This document shows, piece by piece, positions 22,475 through 33,471 of a stretch of DNA of 64,000 nt (position 1 is the stretch's first letter; the number at the start of each line of letters is the position of its first letter). Position numbers and translations under genes: made by a program. The stretch is taken from positions 216,051,245-216,115,244 of the forward strand of contig CM071568.1 of NCBI GenBank assembly GCA_036426205.1, given 5' to 3'. The notes beneath the pieces are model-generated. The model saw only the letters and a list, made by a program, of their open reading frames with translations. It did not search any database and had not been told where the DNA came from. The stretch is from Ascaphus truei. Lineage: Eukaryota > Chordata > Amphibia > Anura > Ascaphidae.

Positions 22475-22855
22475 ATGCAAGTCAATACCTGCCATAGCAC
22501 ATCAAAGGCCAAGGCCGCCAGGTCCCCACCCTTCCGACACCAAACGGATCCAATGGTCGCTGCACCCTCACGCCAGCACTGGGACAGCCCACGTGGCTTG
22601 GCGACAATCAGCACTTCTGGCCGTCCTGGACCATGCCCCTTGCCACCACATGATACTGCTCCGCTCCAGCCAAAAAGCTCAAACAAACCACTACCGAGCT
22701 CGGTCAGTGTGCACTTCCTCCTGTGCGTGTCTAAAGAGGAGGCCCCTAAAACTCACCCAGCCCAACCTTTCCACCAACATTGTTATACTGTAAATGAACC
22801 GCTTGCTGCCCCAGGACGCCAAGGAGGAGGAAAGAGTTCTTGGGGTCTCAGGTGA
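22475..22855 (+). other. Candidate exon-like open segment ending at a splice donor
   Basis: A GC-richer open frame of 126 codons in AT-rich surroundings. Near its end, TCTCAG is followed by GTGAGTGG, a strong 5' splice-site match at about 22853. The translation (for example GGGKSSWGLR at the end) matches nothing I recognise and is rich in Pro, Ser and His. It could be a host exon, a repeat or chance; confidence is low. Confidence 0.2.
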
Positions 22856-22859
22856 GTGG

Positions 22860-23616
22860 ATCCTTTATGGTTCTGGGATTTCTTTTGCCATAATAATTTG
22901 GCACAGTTCTGTCCCCAAAAAATACCTATTTGAAAAGTAAGCTCAATGTGTTGTCCTTTAAAGTAGATAATCAACCTTATTTACCTGTGTATATATATAT
23001 ATATATTTTAGCTCTTTTTGGGTCTTACTTTAATTCTTATTTTAGAAGGCCAATCCCCTTTAAAGTAGTGCTCACATGGCAACCTCTCACTTGCTCCACC
23101 CCCTACAGTTGTTTTAAGGCAGAATTTAAAGAGACTTAACAGAGAAACTGTCTTATCCTGAGCTTTTCTGAAAATGGTCCCCAATGCCCAGCGATGTCAC
23201 AAAGTGGGAGGGACTTAGCATCCATATTAACCTTGGTTTTGAGCCCATTTTACCAAAATTAAACATACATTTTCCAAATCCATGATCCGTGGAAAAACTA
23301 GAGGGGTGAAACCAGACATTACTGTATATACAGTAGTACTATAAGCTGAAGAAATCTTTACGAGATAAAAAAAATTAAGATGCAGGGGAACTGAACTTTT
23401 ATTTTTCCCAAGGAACTGTAAGTGCATTACTATATGTATTAAACACGTATTTCTTCCAAAACTTTGTAAAATATTTAAGATATTATTTTTTTTAGAGATA
23501 TCAAAAACAATTTTAAACCGTCATACATGCCGCTGCCTTCGGCTCATTTTATGGGGACTGCAACTTTAAAAGGGAATATGCACACACTAGGAGCTTTGAT
23601 TTATTGTTTATACATG
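22860..23616. other. No recognised feature
   Basis: AT-rich noncoding DNA with a short TA microsatellite near 22992-23007. The short frames have no family resemblance. Confidence 0.35.
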
Positions 23617-24883
23617 TAACCCACATCCTTGGGTCTAAGGTGTTACGTTTTATGTGGGCAATTATACCACATTTTTGCTCCATTTAACCCCCCTTAGGTA
23701 TGTGACATCAGTGAAACGGAGGAAATAACTCTCTAGTATAAAAGCCCTAGCTTATCCCTCCCGAAAAGTTCCAGTTTTCAGTTCAACTTCATGTTCTTGG
23801 TTACTTATGTCTAAGTAGCTTTTAATTCCTGAGCTCAGGTTAGTTATTTTTAGTGAGTGTAAGAAAGTGATTACAGTACCATCTGAAGACAGAAGAGTCC
23901 ACTGAAAATAGAGCAGCAGTGAAGGGCCTGTCTGGTAAGGCATGGTCCCCGCTGCCTGCTGCAGCGCCCGCTATGGCGTGGACTGAAGGGACAAGAACCG
24001 CCCCTCAATGGGGCCGGGGCCGCTACATACATTGCCCACTGCGTGTGCGTACAGATTTCTCTGAAGACAAGAATTCTGTGCTCACAACATGCGACGGAGC
24101 GCTGGTCACACAGCCAGATAGTTCAGCCAATGAGGGTGAACCTGCCGGGTGATGTAATGGCCGCGCCCAACGTCATGCCCCCGTTATTAGGTAGACGGGC
24201 TCTGCAGGAACTACAAGCCCTAGGAGGCCTTGGGGTGGCTGGATGATGCGGCGTGGCTTAGCCAATAGGGCTGCGCATTTGTGGTGAGGGGAGAGAGGCA
24301 GTTTGGCATGAGGGAACTCGCACTGACAGGGCAGTTAGACAGTTAAGTCAGTTAATGAGTTAGTCAGTCATAAGCAGGATAGCAAGGGGATAGATTAGGT
24401 CCAGGGAGAAGTGCTCCACTGGTCTCGGTCAGAACCTCCCCATAGGTCCCAGCTAGACCCCATCACTAATGGCTTGCATGCTATAGGGAAGACCCCTAGA
24501 CAGGGACGCTTCCCTTAGCAAATTAGTGTTAGTCAGCATATATGCTACGGATGCACACAGCGTGCGCTGCCTGCGTCTGGGACCAGACCAGGCCATCAAA
24601 TCAGAGACTATCCTAAGGTGGGACCCTCCAACCGGATACCACCCCACGCGGAGGCGGATCTTCGGTGGACCAACTGATTGGTTGTTTGTTAGTACCCAGC
24701 GGCACCTGTGGGTTGGAGCGCCCGGGCAGGTATATCTACAAGTGCACCAACAATACACGAGGGCAGCGCTATCACACACTTTGGGTGGGATTGGCTATTG
24801 TGGCCTGGACACTGGGACACTGGTGCTCCTGCACCCATGTACTGTGGGGATATTCCACGGGTCGGTATATCGATCTATATATA

Positions 24884-26419
24884 CAGTTGTGTGAAAAAGA
24901 AAGTACCCTCGCTTTGAATTCTATGGTTATACATATCAGGACATAATAACAATCATTTGTTCCTTAGCAGGTCTTAAATTTAGGTAAATACAACCTCAGA
25001 TGAACAACAACACAAGACATATTACACCGTGTCATGATTTATTTAACAAAAATAAAGCCAAAATGGAGAAGCCATGTGTGAAAAACTAAGTATACCTTAT
25101 GATTCAATAGCTTGTAGAACCACCTTTAGCAGCAATAACTTGAGGTAATCGTTTTCTGTATGACTTTATCAGTCTCTCACATCGTTGTGGAGGAATTTTG
25201 TCCCACTCTTCTTTACAACGTTGCTTCAGTTCACTGAGGTTTGCGGGCATTTGTTTATGCACAGCTCTCTTAAGGGCCCATCACAGCATTTCAATCGGGT
25301 TCAGGTCTGGACTTTGACTAGGCCATTGCAACACCTTGATTCTTTTCTTTTTCAGCCATTCTGTTGTAGATTTGCTGGTGTGCTTGGGATCATTGTCCTG
25401 TTGCATGACCCAATTTCGGCCAAGCTTTAGCTGTCGGACAGATGGCCTCACATTTGACTCTAGAATACTTTGGTATAAAGAGGAGTTCATGGTCGACTCA
25501 ATGACTGCAAGGTTCCCAGGTCCTCTGGCTGCAAAACAAGCCCAAATCATCACCCCTCCACCATCGTGCTTGACAGTTGGTATGAGGTGTTTGTGCTGAT
25601 ATGCTGTGTTTGGTTTTCGCCAAACGTGGCGCTGTGGATTATGGCAAAACATCTCCACTTTGGTCTCGTCTGTCTAAAGGACCTTGTTCCAGAAGTCTTG
25701 TGGTTTGTTCAGATGCAACTTTGCAAACCTAAGCCGTGCTGCCATGTTCTTTTTAGAGAGGAGGCTTTCTCTTGGCTACCCTTCTAAACAACCCATACTT
25801 GTTCAGTCTTTTTCTAATTGTACTGTCATGAACTTTAACATTTAACATGCTAACTGAGGCCTGTAGAGTCTCAGATGTAACACTTGGTTTTTTTTTGCAA
25901 TTTCTCTGAGCATTGCACGGTCTGACCTTGGGGTGAATTTACTGAGACGTCCACTCCTGGGAAGATTGGCAACTGTCTTGAATGTTTTCCACGTTTGAAT
26001 AATCTTTCTCACTGTAGAATGATGGACTTTAAATTGTTTGGAAATGGCCTTATAACCCTTCCCAGATTGAAGGGCAGCAACAATTGCTTCTCTAACGTTG
26101 GCCTTTATTGAGGTGGTCACACTAGCTGATGATCAATTAATCAAAGGCATTTGATTAGCAGGACCTGTCTGCTACTTAGCATCTTAATTCCTATGGAAGC
26201 AGTAAGGGTGTACTTAGGTTTTCACACTTAGCTTCTCCATTTTGGCTTTATTTTTGTTAAATAAATCATGACACGGTGTAGTATGTCATGTGTTGTTGTT
26301 CATCTGAGGTTGTATTTACCTCATTTTTAGACCTTCTAAGGAACATATGATTGTTATTATGTCCTGATATGTAAAACCATAGAATTCAAAGAAGGTGTTC
26401 TTTCTTTTTCATACAACTG
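24884..26419 (-). mobile_element. Tc1-like transposon (IR/DR type)
   Basis: Complete in outline: TA target duplications at 24882-24883 and 26420-26421, and long inverted repeats of about 210 bp (24884-25097 and 26207-26419) starting CAGTTGT with inner direct repeats around AGAAGCCATG and AGCTTCTCCATTTTGG. It encodes a decayed transposase on the minus strand. Length 1536 bp, as expected for vertebrate Tc1 elements. It sits inside LTR-like relic A. A fragment of the same right end lies at 35750-35870. Confidence 0.92.
25104..26120 (-). pseudogene. Tc1-like transposase, inactivated
   Basis: The minus strand starts MTTSIKANVREAIV and shows a paired-type helix-turn-helix (GKGYKAISKQFKVHHSTVRKI) and an AT-hook-adjacent LPRSGR segment. 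It shifts frame near 25840. The catalytic DDE domain follows: TDETKVEMF (first Asp), QQDNDPKHT (second Asp) and SPDLNPIE (Glu). A stop replaces the residue before TDETK, and another stop follows IEML. The C-terminus (KSYRKRL, then a stop at 25104-25106) is recognisable. All three catalytic residues are present, but stops and a frameshift abolish the protein. Confidence 0.9.
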
Positions 26420-26667
26420 TATATTGTATTGTTATATGTTATGTTGCATTGTTCCTGTTATAAGTTACTGTCCAGTAAATACTGTTACATATACCCTTGT
26501 GTGCTATTACTGACTGTATTGTCTTAGGAGGGGCTATCCCACTGTGTGAGGATCCTTCCCAGGTGGAGGCGCTGTTAGTATATTCATTACACACACCCCA
26601 GGCTCCCAGTGGCGGAGGATTAGGCCTCCTGTTTGCCACTCAGGTAATAGTAGCACACGTGGTCACC

Positions 26668-26853
26668 CTAGACACGGAGGGGGGGGATATATATATATAT
26701 GTCAGATATTATAAAAGTATCTATGTCTTCTGCAAACATTAGCAGTGATTCTATGGAGATTCCTGGCCTTGAAACCAGGTTTTTAGCAAGCTCCTCTCCT
26801 ATGCAGGCAATCACTCCTGGCGCAATGTATGCGACAGGGATTACTCTTGTCAT
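26668..26853 (-). pseudogene. Possible L1-type reverse transcriptase scrap
   Basis: Minus-strand frame containing ELAKNLVSRPGIS and LLMFAEDIDTFI. The second resembles an L1 RT active-site motif (F-A-D-D-I), with Glu in place of the first Asp. It is only about 50 codons and degenerate, next to a TA microsatellite, so the call is tentative. Confidence 0.25.
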
Positions 26854-26859
26854 CCCTAA

Positions 26860-27403
26860 TCAGGCTAGACAAAATAACAAAAACAGATATAAGTAATTGG
26901 TCCCAGATGCCCCTTCCTCCTTTGTGTCGTCTGATGGAATCGATTCCAGAGATAGTTATCACTACAGACTCGTCCCTTTCAGGTTGGGGACATTTTTCCA
27001 AAACAAGTGCTACGAGGGGAATGTGGTCAGAAAAAGAAACACACCTCCACATAAATTTATTGGAGCGAAATGATCTCTTCATTCTCTTGTCCCTCATCAA
27101 TGCAGGAATGTGAAAGTATTGATTCAGATGGACAACAAGATGGTGGTGTCATACATAAGCAGAATAGGATGTGCTCCCTCCAATGCTCTCTGTATCGAGA
27201 CAATAGAAATTTGGCCTTGGGCACTTGCCAAATGTATTCTCTTGTCAACAATGTATGTCCCAGGAGAAATAAACAAATTAACAGATGCATTATCGAGACA
27301 GAAGTTAAACCTCAGTGTGTTATTTCTCAGCCACTGCTGATACACTTATCCACATTAGATAATAAATCTATAGATTTGAGATACTTGTCTATGAAATTGT
27401 CAT
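26860..27403 (+). pseudogene. DIRS RNase H-like domain
   Basis: Frames give ITTDSSLSGWGHFSKTS, RGMWSEKETHLHINLLE and then (frame slip near 27110) VLIQMDNKMVVSYISRIG, IWPWALAKCILLS and YVPGEINKLTDALSR. These are the RNase H landmarks of DIRS-like elements: the D in TTDSS, the E of the INLLE helix, the D in QMDN and the D in TDALSR. The frame slip at about 27110 is the only obvious lesion in this part. Confidence 0.8.
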
Positions 27404-27938
27404 CGTGAAAATACTATATAGTAAAGTGTTATAATAATATAATAATAATGTACACAGTGTTAACCAATATAAAAATGTGTCAAAAAAATCACAAATTGTG
27501 ATTGAAAGAACCCGACTTAAATAGAAGAGAGTTGCTGTTGATCAAAATGGATGGCTCAACATCAGGAACTGTGAAAAGTAAAAAAAAAAAAAGAGAAGCG
27601 CAAACTCTCATAGTGCATTATAAAAAGGATATGTAGTGAATAAGAGAGGTAATATATGAACGTACAGCAAAAACATGAATTAAAAGCAACATGGTATGAA
27701 AACCGTCAGGAATCGCCAAGGTAGCCAGACCCTCGCATGGATACACGGTTGGGCTTATGGTATCGGTAAAGGTAGATAAGAGCATAATTGCTGCAGCAGT
27801 GAAGATGTCCACTCTGGTAGGTAAAGTTCCCGTTCCCGATCCAAAGACTCATGCACCCCGAGCTCCACTTGACCAGGCAGATGTGGAGGAATTCCCCTTC
27901 CCTTCGATCGGTGAGTGTCATGTGCACTCATGAGTGAA
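27404..27938. mobile_element. 535-bp insertion inside DIRS
   Basis: Flanked by AATAAATCTATAGATTTGAG-containing repeats at 27361-27403 and 27939-27980, about 42 bp each and nearly identical. It contains an A-run at 27581-27593. The family is not recognised and no inverted ends were found. A duplication this long is unusual for a simple insertion. Confidence 0.6.
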
Positions 27939-28487
27939 AATAAATCTATAGATTTGAGATATCTGTCTATCAATTGTCATGCTTTTTGGCTCTAGCTTTT
28001 GCAACCAGAGAGACCGAGTTGACTTTAATTCATATTTCAGAACCTTGGTTAATTCATATCCTGAAAGGTTTCCATGTTATATTGAACGGGAGAATGAAAA
28101 CTGGATCAATGGCTAAATCACCAGTTTAATTATATTTTGTAGAGGATACATCAGCTACTTCCCTCTCTGTGGTTAATTGCATGATGTACTGTATTTAGAT
28201 AAAACAGTCAACATAAGAGATGATATATCCCAGTTATAAATAACCTCAAGGAAACCATTTAGACCATCCAAACTAATACAATAAGAGGCTGGATTGTGCA
28301 ATGAATCAAGCAGGAATTAACACAGATACATTTAAGGGACACTCGATTAGGTGCAACCATTCGGAAAGCAGCTGCGAAAGGGATCACATTGCCAATTATT
28401 ATAAAAGCAGCAATATGGACTTCTACTCACACTTTTGTGCGTTACTATTGGAGACCATCTGATTTAGATAGGAGGAGAGTTTACTAG
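27939..28487 (+). pseudogene. DIRS tyrosine recombinase, broken
   Basis: The first part reads QLSCFLALAFATRETELTL, the conserved Arg-bearing helix of the recombinase. The last part reads TDTFKGHSIR (His-x-x-Arg motif) in one frame. After a shift it continues RKAAAKGITLP, KAAIWTSTHTFVRYYWRPSD and a stop at 28485-28487. The Tyr nucleophile is expected in the RYYWRP segment. Frame changes and internal stops make it inactive. Confidence 0.75.
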
Positions 28488-28750
28488 TTGCTAGGTGGCA
28501 ACATCTCAAATAACAAAACCGGGTTTGCTGGAATCTATGACCTGCAAAGTTAATTTGTTCTAGGGAATAAAGACTGCCACCTACCAACAGCAGCCCATTC
28601 CCACCCTCACAACACAGCTAGCCCGGTGGTTGCAACGTAAAATTATTGTGAGCAAAAAAGTTTCGTTTTTGCCTTATAGGTGCCAACAGAGGGAGCAAGA
28701 TTGACCGTCCTGCATGTCAGAGAGAGGGACAGAAACAATAGACCAGCTTA

Positions 28751-29025
28751 AATAGTTATTTTTATTTTTTTCCAACTTAAATTTTTTATTTTCAGTTTAC
28801 AGTTTACACATCATGAACATTGCTCTGAACAGCATCTGTGGGGCAAGTACACAGTGTCCATAGTGTTCAAGCTAACAAGCCAATACACATAAACAGAACT
28901 TAAAGGCATGATATAAAAGAAAATAAAGAGAAGGGAAACACAACCTAAGGGGAGGGCGGTAGGGAGGGAGGGTCTGGGGATAATCTCCTCTTCCGTCTTG
29001 TATTTGTATAGTTTAATAGTTATTT
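28751..29025 (-). mobile_element. L1-type 3' end insertion
   Basis: Between 11-bp repeats AATAGTTATTT (28751-28761 and 29015-29025) lies about 253 bp that begins with a T-run. On the minus strand it is a 3' UTR ending AAAATAAAAAATTTAAG plus an A-rich tail. Heavy 5' truncation, an A-rich tail and a target duplication fit LINE-1 retroposition. It landed in the 3' region of the DIRS element. Confidence 0.6.
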
Positions 29026-29402
29026 ATTGCAATACTTTAACAGTTGTGTTTTAGTTTTTCTACCTTTGTTAAGAATTTATCTTCATTGATCGATAGAGTT
29101 TTATGCATCAAAAATGTTTTACCATGTCTCTTATTTTAGGTTAAGTGGAAAATAAAATAAGGCTGTTTCAAGTGATTTAATAGGGTACAATTATAAGCAT
29201 TGTTATCAATCTGATAAGCGTCAAGAACAAATCTAAACCGCTATGGTGCGTGCGCGCGAGTTGCAGGCGTACCCCATGGTCACGTGATTGGCAACATTTG
29301 CCAAACAGGTTATTCTTAATTAAGAATCCTAGAATAAACTAAGCTTGCAGACAATAGATTCCTGAAATCGCTGTTCAATATCTATGAGCAAGGTAATTGA
29401 CC
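29026..29402. other. No recognised feature
   Basis: AT-rich DNA between the L1 tail and the hairpin-family copy, with a small CpG patch at about 29245-29285. Nothing identifiable. Confidence 0.35.
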
Positions 29403-30622
29403 AAGGGCCTCGTGCTATAAGCAGCGATAAGCCCCTTATCGCCAACTTATCGACAAAAAAGCCTACAGCAATTCAGTAAGCCCCATAAGCTGGCGATAAG
29501 ATCAAAAATCGGCGTTTTTTTACGGAACAAAAAACGTCAAATGTGCAGGACCCCTAATAAATCTAAACATTGGAAAAATAAATCTAAACACTTCAAATCA
29601 ATTTAATCTAAACAATAAAAATACTTAGAAAATAAAACAGTCAATAGAATAAATGCATTTGCCAAAAAATGCATTGGCTCTAACTGTATTCATATGTCCC
29701 GTAAACAGGCACAGATTAATACATTAGCAGTCAATGGGCAATGAAAAGCATAAAAAAAGAAAAATCCAATCAAAAATCCTTTAAAAATAAAGTACATACA
29801 TTCAATATTTATCTTACCTTTAGAAGCGTTGGCCCTCCGAATCCTGGGGAATCAGCAAGCTCTCGTACCGTGAAGTCACAAAACACAATCCAACGCCATC
29901 CACCATGAGGATCCAGGACATGTAACAAAATTCTTCTTTCTTTAATCTTTCATCATCTTCTTCTATCTTCATCTGTGATTATTTCTTGCTTTTCTTTATC
30001 TTCTGTCTTTATCTTCATCTGTTAATTCAATAATCCCATGTAAATCCACGATATTGATCTGACTGCTTCTTGAGCTCAAATAAGACGTCACAGCCTTAAA
30101 TAGGGCCTGTGTCATCACATTTGGGAGGCAAATGCTTCACATGCAATCTGATTGGCTGTAAAAACCATGCGCTCTTTGATTTTTTTGTTTTTTAATGTGA
30201 AGTCATGAAAGGGACTGAAGCCAGCCAATCAGAATGGCTGTGCTTCATTCCCCTTTAACATGACGTCACCAAACCCACATGGCCACAGTCACATGGTAGT
30301 TCAGTCAGATTGTGAGAACAATATCCCCAATCTGATTGGTTGTAGTAGACCATATGATGCCAGCCATGTTTGATTTTTTGACGTCATGTTAAAGGGAAAT
30401 GAAGCACAGCCATTCTGATTGGCTGGCTTCAGTCCCTTTCATGACGTCACATAACAAAAAAAAGGGCACATGTTTTTCACAGACAATAAGATGGCGTGAA
30501 CCATTTGCTGTCCAAATGTGATGTCACGGGCCATATTTAAGGCCGTGACATCTCATTTGAGCTCAAGAAGCCGTCGGGTCAACATCATGGATTTAACATG
30601 GGGTTATTGGATTAACAGATGA
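29403..30622. repeat. Hairpin-rich repeat family, copy E4, with 610-bp foldback
   Basis: It starts with GGGCCTCGTGCTATAAGC and GATAAG/CTTATC arrays, as in E1-E3. 29560-29910 is homologous to 58840-59165 of E3. From 30011 to 30622 the two halves are inverted, with arms of about 300 bp centred near 30320 (for example GGGACTGAAGCCAGCCAATC and its complement). No coding capacity. Confidence 0.6.
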
Positions 30623-30646
30623 AGTTAAAGACGCGTTTCGTTCCTA

Positions 30647-30689
30647 ACCCCTGACTAAGTTCCCACGCTAGGAACGAAACGCGTAGGGT
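30647..30689 (+). ncRNA. Hammerhead-ribozyme-like motif 1
   Basis: The layout fits a minimal type I hammerhead: ACCC (30647-30650) pairs with GGGT (30686-30689) as stem I. CTGACTA (30651-30657) stands where CUGANGA is expected. GTTCC/GGAAC (30659-30663 and 30671-30675) form stem II with a 7-nt loop. GAAA is at 30676-30679, and a two-pair stem III closes a GC loop before cleavage triplet GTA (30683-30685). Position 8 is T instead of G and one extra A precedes stem II, so this copy is probably inactive. Such motifs are known in Penelope-like retroelements. Confidence 0.45.
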
Positions 30690-31345
30690 ATTATACATTG
30701 CGCATAATACCTTGTGCTTTTACTTGAATAGTGCTGCTATTTTGCTTATCCACTCCCTGAGATTATTACCAGCCACAAAGATCTGAGGATGGTTGATTCG
30801 ATTGAGTCCTATGGCGGACTGTTCCTGACATTGGCGTCTGACGTCATAGTCACGTGATCAGAGCTACGGATCACGGAACTTTATCGCGGGAACATCAAAC
30901 CTGGCTGAATAGCGGGAAACCACACCGCAGGAGTGACCGTGTCATAGAGAGAGAGGATTTCAAGTAAAGAGGGAGCTATTTGCATTGCTGATTGTTTGTG
31001 TGGTGACATACTGTATATCCACACTGCCCGATTATATCGGCAACATTGTTAGTAGCCATTTTGCTATCTGCATATAAAATTGCCTTTTAGTACTTCACTA
31101 TTGTGGCCTTTTTTGAATTTTCTTTAGGATTCAAAGCAGTTGCGACTTTATTACCAGCTTGGAGACCTTCTGTTGATACATTGTATATTTCTATTTAAAA
31201 AAAAAAATCAGATCCACTGATTTGCGCCCTATATTCATAGTGTTTGGCTATATATGTGTTAACCTTAGTGTGAGGTTAAGAATTGTGAGGCTGCATTTAA
31301 TGGTCTTTAATAGATACATATTTTGATATTGTTGCGCACCTCATA
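30690..31345 (+). mobile_element. Possible Penelope-type terminal repeat region
   Basis: The sequence downstream of the hammerhead-like motif includes a CpG-rich patch (30830-30950), an A-run followed by GATTTGCGCCC, and a TTGTTGCGCACC word near 31333. The assignment rests on the ribozyme-like motif and recollection of similar Penelope flanks, and is tentative. Confidence 0.3.
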
Positions 31346-31582
31346 TATATACACACACACACCCACACAGATTGCAGTAAGTTTATAAATATATATATAT
31401 ATATATATAAATATATACACACACACAGTCACACACACATACTATATATCTAAATATACATATATCTAAATATACATATATCTAAATATATATATATATA
31501 TAAGGGGGGTTAGCGGCAAGGGGGGTCAGCGGCAAGTAGGGTCAGCGGCAAGGGGGGTCAGCGGCACGGGGGGTGAGCGCCT
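31346..31582. repeat. TA/CA microsatellites and a 17-bp tandem repeat
   Basis: 31345-31500 is a TA/CA-rich microsatellite cluster. 31503-31580 has about four copies of a GGGGGGTCAGCGGCAA-type unit. Confidence 0.8.
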
Positions 31583-31937
31583 CTACCCCGGGTCCCTGTG
31601 GGGTCCGGGTGACATCGCGCAGCAGGCAGAGGAGCGGGAAGGCAGAGACACACTCACCGTGTGCTCTGCACAAAGCGGAAGCCCCGCCCCCGGCTTCCTC
31701 TGACCTGCCTGCGACCAATCCCCTGCATCCCGGCCGGCATTCTAAGTCCGGCCTCCTTCATTCAAACCCATGCGGCCCTTCATCCAATCACCTGGCAGCA
31801 TTCACTCACACAGAGAATACTTACCAGCTGCCACATCCTCTTCACCACAGCCGTAACCGGGACACATTGGGTGGGCCGCACAGATACTCGTTGTGGGCCG
31901 CATGCGGCCCGCGGGCCGCAAGTTTGACATGCTTGCT
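31583..31937. mobile_element. Possible hAT-type element right end
   Basis: A GC-rich segment ending GCCGCAAGTTTGACATGCTTG, which resembles a CAAGC..TCAAACTTGCGGC terminal inverted repeat. A matching left end was not found; it may have been lost at the tandem repeat. Open frames across it have no recognisable domain. Confidence 0.3.
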
Positions 31938-32652
31938 CTACAGCAAAGCATATAGCAAATGGAAATATTACTGTATTCTCATTTGCATGTCTTAGACAGC
32001 TCTCCAACCCTGCCTTTCACCATTATCACCCAGCACACAGCACTTCCACTGCAGCAACGGATTCTGGGAAATGACATGCAAATGAGCACACAGTGCCAAC
32101 TTTAGCTTCAAAACCTATAGGGAACCATGTTAATTGCAAGAATTAAATAATAATACTTAGTTGCCTGTAAAAACATTTTTGTGAAGAAGACTAAATTAAT
32201 TATGAAATCAGAATACTTCTGTAAAATGTGTCAACAATTGATTTTATATATATATATATATATAAAAAAAATTGCCGTTGATTCTCAAGTATTTTACCCA
32301 CTTTTGTAGGTTTACAATATAAAACTTGCACAAATTATGACCATAATTTGTCTGTTTTTTTCAAGGTTGATAATGCATTCATGTTATTTCACATAAGAAA
32401 TTAATGATTTTTAGCACATATGGGGGGATATTCTAGTAGCTGCGAGTTTGTCCGTGTCAAACCGTGTGGTTTGACATGGACATAAATTGTTGAATACATT
32501 TTGACAACTAGCCATATTCTATATTACAAATCACATCTATAAAAAATGACAAACTGTGCAGTTAAACAGTCAATCCGTGCATGTTGTGCTTTGTTTTGTT
32601 TTGAAGCGTAAACATAACATTGTGAGAAGACATCTATAACAGGGTGGATTCT
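31938..32652. other. No recognised feature
   Basis: AT-rich noncoding DNA with a short TA microsatellite near 32245-32265. Confidence 0.35.
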
Positions 32653-33377
32653 CTGTTGCATAGTGAGACAGGGAACTCCTGTCCACACAGGCTGATACAG
32701 CACTGAGGAGGTTAATCGCAAAGCAGGCTACAGTATCTGGATTAATCTCCTCAGATGACACGTTAGGGGTATAAAAATTCAGAGACTCACTACAGGGATC
32801 TCCAGCACAGAGAGAGTCTGTGCTGCTAGAGAGATCACAGGGGAAGAGAGGATCTGTTCTAGGCAACACTGGTCCCTGGAACTCGCCAGACACCACCACA
32901 GACCCTGAACTGACATGGAGAACAGCTTGCCTACAAGTAAGTATCAAGCCTTTGGACTTGTGTCAAAAGGTTGGTAAAAGGCCTAGCCTTCCAGCCCCCA
33001 GAAAGCGACAGTTGAACGTTAGTTAAGCCTGGTTATTATTTTCTGCTCTAATTTTGTTTTCTGTTTAAAGCTGCTGGCTAGCAAAGTCTATCTTTATTTT
33101 TCCCTAAAATGTCTCCGGTGTTTTACCCTCTTCTCATACATATTGTGTCTGTAGTGGAGATGAGAGATGGCCGTCGAATTTCAAAGGGGTCCTGGAGACA
33201 GAAAATGTTTGTGCTTTTGTTTCCTATAGTTCCTGCAACAGTTTGTATAACAGGTGTAAAAGCGAAGAACCACGTGCAGATGTGACCAAAATAAAGGGCT
33301 ACAGGTCCAGGCAGAAAAAGCAAAACTGCGCTGGATAAAGCTACAGACACCCCAGTCTGACTGGCTGGACTGCTACA
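32653..33377 (+). mobile_element. 5' LTR of a degraded LTR retroelement
   Basis: The segment has a TATA box (GTATAAAAATT at about 32769) and ends ...GCTACA at 33377, two bases before a primer-binding-site-like sequence. The 5' edge near 32653 is approximate. It precedes a gag-like region on the same strand. No 3' partner LTR was found in the window. Confidence 0.45.
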
Positions 33378-33379
33378 GA

Positions 33380-33397
33380 TGGTGACCCACACAAGAT
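33380..33397 (+). promoter_or_regulatory. Primer-binding-site-like sequence (tRNA-Trp type)
   Basis: TGGTGACCCACACAAGAT matches 14 of 18 positions of the complement of a tRNA-Trp 3' end, including the first nine. It lies two bases after the CA end of the LTR, the expected place. Confidence 0.4.
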
Positions 33398-33471
33398 ACT
33401 GATTCTTTGACCAAAGTCTACCCCATTACGTGTGCGAAAAAACAACAAAAAAATGCACATGGGTTTTTTAA

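Larger units (their letters stand above)
23617..26650 (+). mobile_element. LTR-like relic A, interrupted by Tc1
   Basis: The segment begins with TGTAACCCACATCC, has TATAAAAG at about 23738, and contains GTGCACCAACAATACACGAG and GGCAGCGCT words shared with 62912-62945. After the Tc1 element it resumes and ends with a GGATCC..CCCAGGTGGAGGCGCTG block shared with 52850-53400. Within it, 23925-24175 is inverted relative to 55830-56060. The exact LTR ends are not resolved and more than one element may be present. Confidence 0.35.
26845..28750 (+). mobile_element. DIRS-type retroelement (RT/RNase H end, tyrosine recombinase), split
   Basis: Plus-strand translation shows, in order, the end of RT and RNase H, then tyrosine recombinase pieces, then a noncoding 3' region with CCCACCCTCACAACACAGC. 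This is the DIRS arrangement. The RT catalytic part is missing. A 535-bp insertion between 42-43-bp direct repeats separates the two coding parts. Confidence 0.75.

Noticed and set aside
27404..27938. The DIRS insert as a hammerhead-bearing Penelope terminal repeat
   Set aside because: I looked for the CUGANGA and GAAA cores on both strands in the expected order and did not find a convincing fold.
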